From Corticium candelabrum (Eukaryota; Porifera; Homoscleromorpha; Homosclerophorida; Plakinidae): a DNA stretch of 64,000 nucleotides. The position numbers and the translations under genes are program-made. Below the pieces are notes generated by a model. It saw only the letters and a list, made by a program, of their open reading frames with translations, made no database searches and was not told the DNA's origin. The stretch is from positions 2,117,051-2,181,050 of the forward strand of contig NC_085093.1 of assembly GCF_963422355.1 (NCBI RefSeq), given 5' to 3'. Every line of letters begins with the position of its first letter. Position 1 is the stretch's first letter. This document shows positions 11,573-24,320 of this stretch, in pieces.

Positions 11573-11901
11573 GGTGATTCCTCTAGTATTAGAACATTAT
11601 GGGAGATGGGGAAAAATGCAGAGCTATCTAAACACCTTGTCAAAAAGATCAAGAGATGACAAAGGCCGACAAAATGCAAGTAAATTCAAAGACTACTGGA
11701 GGAAGCGAATTGCCATCAAACTGCAGCAGTGCAATGCTCGTGTGTTCCAAAAAAAGAAGGCATCTGACATAAATAGCATTCTAGCATAACACAAGGACTT
11801 TATGTCCTTATAATCTTATAGAACTTGAAATCTGTATGGACTCGTATTAGCCTTTATTTGCTATTGTACCATAGTTCATGTTTGAAAATATACTACCATT
11901 A
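11573..11901 (+). mobile_element. Short 5'-truncated REL retrotransposon (unit 1)
   Basis: Begins at GTGATTCCTCTAG and encodes only the last about 70 residues of the family protein (IPLVLEHYGRWGK ... KLQQCNARV) before a stop at 11789. The 3' UTR ends TGAAAATATACTACCATT beside CAGA repeats. The unit 2 copy at 29670 begins at the same base, so the insertion predates that duplication. Confidence 0.82.

Positions 11902-11902
<1 letters not shown>

Positions 11903-11942
<40 letters not shown>
11903..11942. repeat. (CAGA)n microsatellite
   Basis: Forty bases of CAGA between the short element and the palindrome-bearing insertion. Confidence 0.9.
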
Positions 11943-11943
<1 letters not shown>

Positions 11944-12176
11944 CCCGGATGAATGGAAGCGGTGCTTACAGAAGCCGGTAGCGGCGGATTGATATCAGTC
12001 CGCCGTTCTCGGCCACACTGATATCAATAGACACAAATAGTGTAGCGCGCGTTATCAAATGTGTAGAATTTATGTAATATCAATGCCATAATCATTAATT
12101 AATATTAATGTACTGCAAAATAACGTGCGCTATTCTAGATACAATGGACACATTACCGCCTTGTATTCTAAATAAA

Positions 12177-12352
12177 TGAACTGTGGAACGTGTGCGCGCG
12201 CTCTTCGATCAGCAGCTAAGGAGACCCCAGTTTGGGATCGTTGTTTGCTGCACATCATGGAAACGGTACTAATCGACTTTTCAGTGAATTGGATACGAGT
12301 AGCCCTTGACTCTTCTAATGCAATGATTGTTGGTGCACTGAAATCTTTTTGG
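12177..12352 (+). pseudogene. Left-arm copy of the MNCGTC exon (damaged)
   Basis: Starts MNCGTCARALRS like the right-arm copy but has lost bases, so the middle is out of frame. The end (GALKSFW followed by GTATGTT) is restored. It is preceded by the same TTGTATTCTAA sequence. Confidence 0.5.
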
Positions 12353-12641
12353 TATGTTTAAATAATTAATTAAATTGATTAATTAATAATAATTACAAAA
12401 TTAGACAAATACACACATGCACACATTTAGTTGTAGATGTGTTCAGTAATGATGTAGTCGTTATTGTAGAGTTATACATTGCAGAAATTTTCAAAAGATA
12501 ATTTCAAACTTAATGCAGGACTGAAAAACGTCCTTGGATTGAATTATTGTGTGAATTCATGTTATTCTGTTCCTCCTGTGCATGAAATCTCTACAATAAC
12601 TAATATATCACATGCGTGGGTGAGTGGTCATCTGTGTATGT

Positions 12642-12804
<163 letters not shown>

Positions 12805-13068
12805 ACAGATGACCACTCACCCACACATGTGTCTATGATATGATATATTAGTTATTGTAGACATTTCATACACATCAGGAACAGAATAACATGAATTCAC
12901 ACAATAATTCAATCCAAAGACATTTTTCAGTAAAAATTTCTGCAATGTATAACTCTACAATAACGACTACATCATTACTGAACACATCTACAACCAAATG
13001 TGTGCATGTGTGCATTTGTCTAATTTTGTAATTATTATTAATCAATTTAATTAATTATCTAAACATAC

Positions 13069-13259
13069 CAAAATGATTTCAGTGCACCAGCAATCATTGC
13101 ATCGGAAGAGTATGGTTTCTGAAACCCACTACTCGTATCCAATTCACTGGAAAGTCGATTAGTACCGTTTCCACGACGTGCACCAAACAACGATCCCAAA
13201 CTGGAGTCCCCTGAGCTGCTAGCAAATCCAAGAGCGCGCACACATGTTCCACAGTTCAT
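13069..13259 (-). CDS. Captured exon of unknown gene in the right palindrome arm
   Basis: An open 64-codon exon from MNCGTCVRALGFASSSGDSS to GALKSFW, ending at a donor-like TTTTG|GTATG. Gly/Ser-rich middle; no domain recognised. The left arm carries a decayed copy. Start and donor look like a host first coding exon carried within the inverted repeat; the rest of the gene is not visible. Another view is that it belongs to a foldback transposon. Confidence 0.4.
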
Positions 13260-13441
13260 CTAGTTAGAATACAAGACGGTGACGTGTCCATTGTACCTAG
13301 AACAGCACACGTTATTTTGTAGTACCTAGAAAAGTAAATTTTACACATTTGGTAACGCGCGCTACACTATTTGTGTCTATTGATATCAGTGCGGCCGAGA
13401 ACGGCGGACTGATATCAATCCGCCGCTACCAGCTTCCGTAG

Positions 13442-13676
13442 GTGCTTGCAACCTACAGTTTCTGCAAAGTAGAAGTCATCAACAGAAGAGGAGAGCTTTT
13501 TCAGGATTCTTTTTGGCGTCAGCGGTTCTTTCCGCTTTCGTCGGTTGCGTCAGTCCTATTCGGTTGTATGGAGTCCCCGTTTCTGGAATGAACGCTTTTG
13601 TTGAGTTGCTTTTCGTCGTATGTTGTTTCCGTGGCTTATGTTGCTTTGTTGTGATCGAGTTTGTGTTCTGTCTTTA
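13442..13676. other. Unassigned sequence between palindrome and CAGA tract
   Basis: Pyrimidine-rich on the plus strand, ends TGTTCTGTCTTTACT before (GACA)n. It may be the 3' end of another insertion, but no coding domain is visible. Confidence 0.3.
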
Positions 13677-13700
13677 CTGACAGACAGACAGACATACAGC

Positions 13701-13732
<32 letters not shown>
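13677..13732. repeat. (GACA)n microsatellite
   Basis: Imperfect tract at the 3' end of the family-B copy of unit 1. Confidence 0.9.
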
Positions 13733-15084
13733 TTGTTTTATTCTCTCCCAAACTGTAAATGTAACAATCACAAAATAAAAGCATCCTTAGCACTAACAAA
13801 AACTACTGAAATGTCTGAAGTCATAGCTATTATCCTAATGAATATAGTGCTGAATATCTACATCAAAGAAAAAATTATATATCTTACTTACATGCAATCT
13901 ACTTATCTTCTTTAATATAACTCTAGCAATATATCTCAGGATAATTATAGAAATCTGTCTACGCCATCTCGTCCGGAAATCGGTTTCAGTACTTCTGCCT
14001 TCCAAATCTTTTGATTTCTTCAAGAGTGAGTTCAGGAATTCGAAGTTATCAGCCTCTTGCCCCCAGAACCCAGAGTGTTCAAATGAGCAGAGGAACTAAG
14101 TTAGGTATTGTGTCATCCTAAACTGACAGAGCTTAGTATTTGCTTTTCTTTCTCATCTCATGCCTCTCAGCTGCATAGCCTGCCTCTTTAGATGCTCTAT
14201 TTAGGACGTCTTTTGCTCCAAAGGTGAGCCATGCTTACCTCCAATTCTGTGCTTGATTCATATCGTACATCAAAATATTGGGGTGATTGTCAGAATCTGT
14301 ATATTGTTCTCTTGGTTTCTTGTGATGATGCAGTTGGAGCTTGTTCAAACAACTGCACCATCCTGACACTATAGAATCGTGTTACCAGACTGGTCCTCCG
14401 CCAAACTTGCAGGTGAGAAGATGATACCCAGTTCCATCCAGTTCTACTCCACATTCACATTTGTTTATGCATATGACTTAAAAGGCATTGGTAGACCGAA
14501 CCTCAGAAAAAACGCTAGACAGAAATCCTATGCAATAAGTGTGTACCTATCTGAGGATGGTAAGGCCTCTAACCAAGCCCCAGACCCCCTACCTTGAGCA
14601 GAACGTAATCTTGCAGCATCCCTTCTGTGAGGTGCAGAAGACAGACAATGAGCTGCACTCAAGAGGCCAATTTCTGAGCTTAGATTGTGCTGAAGCTTAC
14701 CCTTTGTAGCTGAAGGATTGACAATGATTGAGGCCTCGGTGTTTCATATTATCTCCTAATCTAACTGGAGGCAAGGACTTGACAACTGAATGAATGTTAA
14801 AGCCAAGTGAAGAGGACGTCGAATCGTTTTCCATCAGATCTTTGAATGTGTTGTAAAAGTGAGAAAAAGCTATTAGGCAAATCTGTGACAGATTGAGCCC
14901 ATGAAGAAACGTATGCCAAGCATTTACTCTTGTTGACTTCAGATAAGCCAAACCCACCCAATTTGATGTTTAGTGAGGCTTGATTCCATGTGAAATCATC
15001 AATAGAGTCTAAACCCAATATCTGGACAAAGGTAGACCGGGTCATGGCATCATGTAGTTTCGCAGCATATTCAAAAGAATAAGG
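13733..15084 (-). mobile_element. REL retrotransposon family B, copy 1 (minus, 5'-truncated)
   Basis: Reads on the minus strand from the RT thumb (KLHDAMTRSTF, FTWNQASLNIKLGGFG) through a CCHC finger (ending near 14430, partly damaged) to the C-terminal domain (TDFRTRWRRQIS). Several frameshifts. The sense-strand 3' end is GAGAATAAAACAA followed by (CTGT)n, opposite to the plus-strand families. The truncation point at 15084 is shared with copies at 31404 and 56980, so the insertion predates triplication. Confidence 0.85.
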
Positions 15085-15264
15085 AGACAGACAGACACGC
15101 AGACCAACAAAGAAACAGACAAGCAATTCTCTAACCAGATAAACAGACAGAACCCAAAGTAATTACGTATGTATACATTGTACAAGTAGACTACATTGAT
15201 GATAGAAATAAACATGTGCAAGTATTTAGTAAGGCATACATCGACTATTGATTATTGCTGAGTG

Positions 15265-15336
15265 CAGCGAGGCTTCTAATCTGGGTCACACAATAGAAAT
15301 AGGTGTGATCCTATATGGGTCTCCATCAAGCTTTTA

Positions 15337-15425
<89 letters not shown>

Positions 15426-16035
15426 CACACAAATCTCAAATTTCTCCTCCCCACGACCACGTTTCATGATAAAACCTACCTTAAAAAATCGTTTCCGTGT
15501 CCGACTACAGGTGAGTCTAGGAACAATTCGTGCAAGTGACCAAATGGCGTCAAAAACGCTTCGTGGACTTCGTCACCCCATCCTTTTGTATTGTAGCTAG
15601 GGACTGTGTGTACTTGACAACCAAGAAACACCTTCAGGAGTTGAATGCCACCTACAGTCAACTATTCACACGTCAGTATGATCAATCCTTTACTCCACTG
15701 TGCTGTATCTAACACTGTTGATAGTCAATGTTTGCTGATATCAATTTCTATGTCAGTAAATACCATATCAATGTCCTTATAACGGGACTGAGTGCATACC
15801 TAGACTGTACATTTCAATTGTCTTGATCACGATCACAAAACGACGACTACCTATACCAGGCCTATATACGTAATCTAAACTACTAGGAAGTTTGCATGTT
15901 TATTTCCATGACAGTTAGGGTTTCAACAAATACGTATTGTCCAGCTAGGACTCTGCGTTTCAATAGACGGTCTGAAAACTCCGTTGGACGTGTTACTCAC
16001 AAACGCGAGGCGCCTACGGATACCGTACAACTGGT
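15265..16035. other. Insertion private to unit 1, with (GT)n
   Basis: Units 2 and 3 run directly from CATCGACTATTGATTAT into TATATAACTATTAAGCATC, whereas unit 1 has about 770 bp in between. It contains (GT)n at 15339-15421 and an open minus-strand stretch (VGGIQLLKVFLGCQVHTV) without a recognised domain. No clear terminal repeats seen. Confidence 0.5.
15339..15421. repeat. (GT)n microsatellite
   Basis: About 40 perfect GT dinucleotides. Confidence 0.97.
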
Positions 16036-16119
16036 ATATAACTATTAAGCATCTGAAGAAAGTTACGATTACTATACAGACATCACGTGTACTCTACCCA
16101 GCTCTCTTGATTTACCTAC

Positions 16120-16341
16120 CTTTGCATTCTTTTTGTGCACGTGGGATGCAGCTGCAGGACCAACGAAACGAATTTGCCCGTACGAGCAGGTCGTTTCATA
16201 CCTGAGTTCGCTTCCCGCTTGCCGCCATGCCTTGTATCGCTTCTCCCTGTCTGTTTCTCTTATTTCCGGTTGCGAGTGCAACAACTGAGACCTGTCGACT
16301 AATTGTGTTTGTCCGCAGTACAAACATCTAAACGGTGGCAA
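16120..16341 (-). CDS. 74-codon Cys-containing first exon, copy 1
   Basis: Open from ATG (MPPFRCLYCGQ) to a donor AAAG|GTAGGT; exactly 222 bp, phase 0, same length in three copies. Residues C6, C9, W39, C52 and H67 are kept in all. The C-x2-C start, central Trp and later Cys recall THAP-type zinc fingers, but the usual C-x2-H is CSYG here, so this is only a resemblance. Basic tail HVHKKNAK. Likely the first coding exon of a small nuclear or zinc-binding protein (inference); following exons not found. Confidence 0.5.
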
Positions 16342-16529
16342 GTGAAGTAGACAATTACATAACCGTATTGCTGCGTATATTCGTACACACGAATTTTACT
16401 TCGGCTGGTGTCCCTGCTCTCCCAGTGGTGCAACGAAGGCTGCACACGTCTCGATCTCGCATTTCTTAAGATCGCCAACAGACATGGCACTTTGCGGGAG
16501 TCGATTGCAAGCTAACAATGAGAGTGTAC

Positions 16530-16746
16530 CTTGTACTCTACATCCGGATGAAGGAAGTAATTAACATTGTACTCTACATCCGGATGAGGAAGTAATTAAC
16601 ATTGTACTCTATATCCGGATGAAGGAAGTAATTGTACCTTGTACTCTACATCCGGATGAGGAAGTAATTAACATTGTACTCTACATCCGGATGAAGGAAG
16701 TAATTAACCTTGTACTCTGCATTCGGATGGAGGAAGTAATTAACCT
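16530..16746. repeat. 36-bp tandem repeat, about six copies
   Basis: Unit TTGTACTCTACATCCGGATG plus AAGGAAGTAATTAACA, copies 34-37 bp with few changes. Units 2 and 3 have a single degenerate copy at the matching place, so the array is a local expansion just upstream of the 74-codon exon. Confidence 0.93.
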
Positions 16747-19180
<2,434 letters not shown>

Positions 19181-19201
19181 GTAATAATAATAATAATATT
19201 A

Positions 19202-19620
19202 GTCACCGCCGTGGCTTAGTGGTTAGCGACAATGGCTACCACTCCATGGTTTGGGGGTTCAAACCCCAGTGACGACAGTAAATTGTGAAACTTGTCTGTC
19301 TTTCTTTCTCATGTTTCTCTAGCTTTATCCATGAGACTATGACTCGTTTCAGTCGTTGGGGAGTTTCTGTGGTCTGGCGAACTGTCCGTTGACGATGACG
19401 TCCAGTGCTTTCCTGGTGGTCGTTGATATCCACTAGGCGTGCTGTATCGAGTACGCGGTCACTGTAATGCCTGCAATCTATATCGAATTGGCTAGTCATT
19501 GATCGCCGTATGGACTACACGGAAACATGTACCCCGCTGGGCTCACCTGCCGGGTTGGTGGGCGCCCAGATGGGGGTAAAGACCCCACTTGCCCATTATG
19601 GAGGGGCATAACGACACATA
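19202..19620 (+). mobile_element. tRNA-derived SINE, copy 1
   Basis: The head looks like a tRNA: 5' GTCAC can pair with 3' GTGAC of CCCCAGTGAC, an A box TGGCTTAGTGG begins at 19212 and a B box GGTTCAAACCC at 19256, the right spacing for a pol III internal promoter. A body of about 340 bp unrelated to tRNA follows, ending GGGGCATAACGACACATA. A second copy lies at 33576-33986 on the other strand. (TAA)n precedes the 5' end of both. No protein coding; mobility would depend on a partner LINE not identified here. Confidence 0.85.
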
Positions 19621-19745
19621 TTTTGATTCATACCGCTACAGGTACAGTGCCCTAGGCAAGACGAGCTACATAAGCGTAACAAGTAAAAATAGGTAGTAAA
19701 CATAAAAGAATAAATAGAAGAATAATCAGACATAAATTAAGGTTT

Positions 19746-20090
19746 AATCCAGCTCTTGAAGTCCATGTAGGACAACACCATGACTCTTTTCCTTGTCTCA
19801 TTGTCCACTGATTGCCACAGATTACCTTGAGTATTCAGAATGAACCCACTCTCTAAGTCATTATGAACTGATCTTCATAAGAAGGAGAGCTGGCTGGCAA
19901 GCAATAGATGTGCAGCTTCCCTGATAGGTTTGCCAAGAGTTTCCCCGCAATTCCCCATTCCTTGCACAGCATGGGATTGGTTAAGCAGTTCTTTAATTAA
20001 GTGTTGTGGCAACACAAGCCAGAAATGGATGTATGACTTGAGATGCTCGATTATGTCAAGGAGCATTTGCAATGCTAACAAAGGTGGCTG
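19746..20090 (-). other. Coding-like fragment of unknown identity
   Basis: The minus strand reads 'LALQMLLDIIEHLKSYIHFW' and 'VLPQHLIKELLNQSHAVQGM', then, after one stop, a further open stretch (SVHNDLESGFILNTQGNLWQ). Amino-acid composition looks protein-like, but I do not recognise the family. It may belong with the MULE fragment next door or be an older gene relic. Confidence 0.3.
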
Positions 20091-20169
20091 TAGCTCAACT
20101 ACGAGGATTAATTATTACTGTTACTAAATTGTTACTAAACTGTTTTTGTGTGCCTTTTATTTTTTGCAG

Positions 20170-20571
20170 AGCACTTGGCAGTGGCTATGGAATTCAACGT
20201 CAGGCGTTGCTGGTAATGACAGACTATTGTTTATGAGCATGGTAAAGGAGTTGTTATTCGCAGATTCTTCCGAAAAGTTGCTTGCTGCTAGACGAAGAAT
20301 TGACAGTAATGTAAAAGTTCAGCAAAACATTAAGTTTCAAAACAGGTTGCAGTGCTATTGGGAAAGGCGTGAAGAATGGTGTGTTAGCCTTAGAAAAGAT
20401 TTTATAACTGGAGGAAACAACACAAATAACTACTCCGAGGCAGCAATTCACATTACTAAAGATATAGTATTTGATCGACTGAAGGCCTACAACAGTATCC
20501 AGATGTTCCAATTTTTTACAACAACAATGGATCTCTACTACCAAAAATTTTTAAAAATGGAAACGTAAAAT
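20170..20571 (+). pseudogene. MULE-type transposase fragment
   Basis: After TTTTTTGCAG the plus strand is open for about 130 residues: NDRLLFMSMVKELLFADSS, 'WERREEWCVSLRKDFITGGN', NTNNYSEAAI, then FDRLKAYNSIQMFQFFTTT. The NTNNY-E-A...K pattern is typical of the region near the end of Mutator-like transposases of animals. It is cut off by KFLKMET-stop, where the duplicated AT-rich tract of unit 2 begins, so the fragment ends at a rearrangement breakpoint. Confidence 0.6.
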
Positions 20572-20810
20572 AAAAAATAAAAAATTTAAATACCAAAATT
20601 AAGAATTCCAATTTTAAAATTAAAACTTTAAAACTTTATATAAAATTTGAAATCAAAATATTAAAATTTTAAATTTAAATTTTAAAAAATTAAAAAATAT
20701 GCAAAATTTTAAACAAAAAAACATAAACGTAGAATAAAAAATTTAAATACTAAAACCCTTTTTAAAATTAAAAATTGAAAATTATAAATTATAAAGTATG
20801 AAATTTAAAA
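20545..20810. repeat. AT-rich low-complexity tract (unit 2)
   Basis: Same sequence as 2462-2710 with small indels. Its left end is the left boundary of unit 2. Confidence 0.88.
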
Positions 20811-20910
20811 TGGACGAAAGACTCATGGCAGAGAGCACTGACTCATGGGTTAGCCTTGAACTTCCAGACCAGACAGCGCGCGAACTCTAGGTTTAGGGCG
20901 TGTAATCAAC

Positions 20911-21888
20911 TAGTCCGCGTCAAAACTATTGACACATTTCCGGTTTAGTTGTACTATTTTTGGAAAGTCTTCTTGCTATGTACTAGGAAACCAGCGCCAA
21001 ATTTTCTCAAACAGCTGAAAAGCTGTCACAGAAACTATTCCATAGTCTGCGCATCCGCCTAAAGAACTTTTCCGTCGTCAAATGAGTCGTGAAAGACAAC
21101 GCCGCGATATTCTGTCACTATACCGCTCTGGTGTGCCAAGCAGCCATCTATGATCTCCCAACTTTTACGTGTTTCTCGCTCTAATGTTTACTGAACTCTC
21201 AAAAGATTGGACGCTGGAGAACGTAGAGCTTAGCTTCCCGTGGAAGACCAAAAAACTATGTGAAAACCATCGATCAGCCTAGTGAACATGACGCAGACAA
21301 GGAACAACGAAATCAGCAAACAAACTTGTCCATCAGCTAGCAGCGCAGGAAGGACTTGTCGTCATTCCTTCCACCAGCAGAAGAGAACTTCATGACTCAG
21401 GCTATCGCTATACTATGCCTAAGAAAATTCCGCTAGTGGAGCTAAAAAAACGAGATTCTGGGCCCGTCACGGTCTTTATTGGCCCGCTAACTCACCAGAT
21501 CTTGCACCAATAGAGAACCTCTGGGCGGTCATCAAGCGGTGTGTTGAGCTTCCTACGTCTCAAAACGTTCATGAACTTGAAGACGCAATCCAGGCGGAGT
21601 GGCAGTTGCTCACGCCTTGTGATCTGTTGCCGTACATCGAACGCATGTGTAGCCGAACGCGCCTTTGTGTAGCTAGCGGGGGAAATGTTATCAAAAAAAT
21701 GAAAGGAGGACAGAAGCTACTGATGCGCACTTGTGTGTTTCCAAAAGTCTAACGAACCTACGAGCATATACAATATTTCTTTTCTATCTAGAAAACGTAC
21801 GTCACGTGAAAACGATGCGTTTCTGCTCACGCTACCCATGGCCACGCCTCTAAGCGTAAATGTGCCAATAGTTTTGATGCGGACTGTA
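20911..21888 (+). mobile_element. Tc1/mariner-like relic, copy 2
   Basis: Duplicate of the relic at 2826-3786, same terminal repeats (TAGTCCGCGTCAAAAC...GGACTGTA), same dead ORF with SPDLAPIENLWAVIKRC near 21488-21540. Unit 3 has no such element at the matching place (39150-39180). Confidence 0.82.
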
Positions 21889-22124
21889 TATCATGTAATG
21901 TCTAGAATATCAATAATACACCCTCCAGCCAATCATTGTGTCATTCTGGTGCTTGTACATGACATCAAGCGTCATCACGTGACTCACTTCCGGCTTCAAG
22001 CAAATATCTTTGCATGCAAAAAGCATCAAACGTCCCATTCGGCCTGCCGTCGGGTTGGTCACTCTCATCAAGCTTTGCTAAAAAAAACAAAAAAAGAATT
22101 TAGTAATACTCAAAGATGCCTTAA

Positions 22125-24281
22125 CTACATCATACATTTCCTCCGCACAAACATTACAAATCGAAAGATAAGTTCAGGCAAGTTGAAAGGGGGTGGAAGG
22201 CAAGTTCTGTCTTCAAAAGATTGGACAACTTCCAGCCACTGGAACTTCCATAATGACTCTGCATCAGACTGTACTTTGTTGAAAGTGTTGCTAACAACAA
22301 TTAACAAGATGAAATTAGAATAAAGTACTAGAGTATAGATTAATTGAGTAAAGGTTTAGTACTTGAAAATGGCAATGAGAAGGTTGAGCAACAGAATATT
22401 TGTTAGGACAAGGTAGAACGCCAATAGAATAAAAGCAAGAGGTTCTTTCTCAGGGCAAACGTTGTCTGGCACTTGGATTGTCTGATTTAGAGACGCAAAG
22501 GAAGACAGTTTAACGCACGTTCCTTCCACACCACCTACATGACAGCACCAGCTACAGATACTGAACATAGGGATGGTTTATTAGCAGTATATACACTAAC
22601 TCTAGACGCAACTTTAGTTCAACAGCATGCCACCATGCCAGTGATACAAACGCTACAGTTTTAATTTATTCTAATTCACACACTCACACACATGCGCACA
22701 CGCCCATGCAAACATACAGATCATTATGCAGCGATAGGATATCAAACTCTGCACGCCTGCTCTGTTCCTTCTAGATGATTGTTTTTAGATGGCTTTCTGG
22801 TTGCAGAATAATTCAACCATGATAGAATGAAAGTTGGTTTGTCAAAAAGAAAAGTTCAAATAATGCCTGGCACGTCACAGTCTTCCTATTCAGTATATCT
22901 TGATCTGCATGTATAGTAAAGAGTAAACGTTAATTGACAAAAAATGGCCTACGGTCTAGTGACACGTGCATGTAATGCTGGCCAAGTCGTCAAATGGCTT
23001 GAATTTTAACTAAAAGAAACAGAGCAGACGTCCAAATTGAGCCACGCCCCACATGTGATGTACATCAATGTGCACGTCTTCCGTAACATGCATGAACAAA
23101 CCACTGTATTCTTCCAAGAACAAATGTCCATATATCTGCCAGTAGGGTATGTAAAAAATCTTGAAGAGAATATCAAAAGACCATTCCTGGTGAGGAAACA
23201 GCAACATTTCCGAAGCAATGCCGTATGCCACCAAACAAACAAGCAAGAGTCCCACAAACAACACCACATCAATGATCTACAAACAAGAGTGTCTCTTACT
23301 ATAAATAGTGTCACTGCTATAACGAATTTGTGTGACTGATTTACCATCTTGTAGATCATTGTCAGTCGAGGTCCCATCGTTGAATTGACACGAGCCAACT
23401 CCATCCCCCTGGCAAAGTAGAGACACACAGAGATGCTCAGCAACATTCGTGCCCATCGAAATCCAATCGGGTAGCCGTCAGCTTCGTCATGAGACATAAA
23501 AAAACGCAAACCAAACCCAACAATGTAGAGCAAAAAGGCAGAGACTTTGGTGATGACCGAAAGACTGGGTAAAGATAAGACCAGAATTTTGGTTTTTATC
23601 CGAACTATATAAACCCACTGAAACAGCTAGAAAAAACACTCATTCATTTGTTTATCAAATACTGCAGAGATGCATCTAGAGTTTAGATGACTAAATTAAT
23701 TAATTGTCCCTCTTAATATCAAACTTACTTGACGTAAATCTTCATAAAAAATTGAAAGCACCCAAGCGAGTGACAATCCATCAGCTGACGTGCATTCGCC
23801 CTGTTGCCACCGGACAAGCATACTGTAGCTGAAAATGGATACAAAAATAACGTAGAACAACTGCACACATAAAGAACACGCGTGAGCAATAGCAAGGTAC
23901 AGCTACCTTGACAAGGTACTTACTAAATAGAGCCAGAACTTCACAATGGGACTGCTGTAGAATGCAGTAAAAGAGATGCCACCACTGCTTTTGTCCTTTT
24001 TCTTGATGAGAAAAGGTATGAGAAGCGGAAGGAGCACACATGAAACTATCTGAACATCGCCGTTCATTAATTAATTGAAATTGACGGAATGTAAAGCCGA
24101 AGCAGTAATATAGACAAAAGAAAGCTAGCAAATAAGACCATGGTTATACAACCGAACTGTGTACCAGCCAGCCAACATGCCTGGACTCAGCTCCTAGAGT
24201 TGGTTCAAAACAAACAGACAAACAGACAGACAGATTTGCTTAGATAGTGTATAATAGCTCAATGTTTGAAAATATATTATT

Positions 24282-24320
<39 letters not shown>

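Noticed and set aside
11118..11789. A 223-codon plus-strand protein
   Set aside because: The first part is antisense to a degenerate family-C element, the middle is GACA repeat and only the end is a retrotransposon domain; a chance read-through.
16530..16746. CRISPR-like array
   Set aside because: Repeats are adjacent with no unique spacers, and the genome is eukaryotic.
19202..19275. Functional tRNA gene
   Set aside because: A and B boxes and part of the acceptor stem fit, but the sequence continues into a repeated SINE body, a second copy has a broken B box, and the anticodon arm is weak.
22125..22307. Separate small gene on the minus strand
   Set aside because: It is the last exon of TRPM copy 2 (NTFNKVQ, SLWKFQW), not an independent protein.
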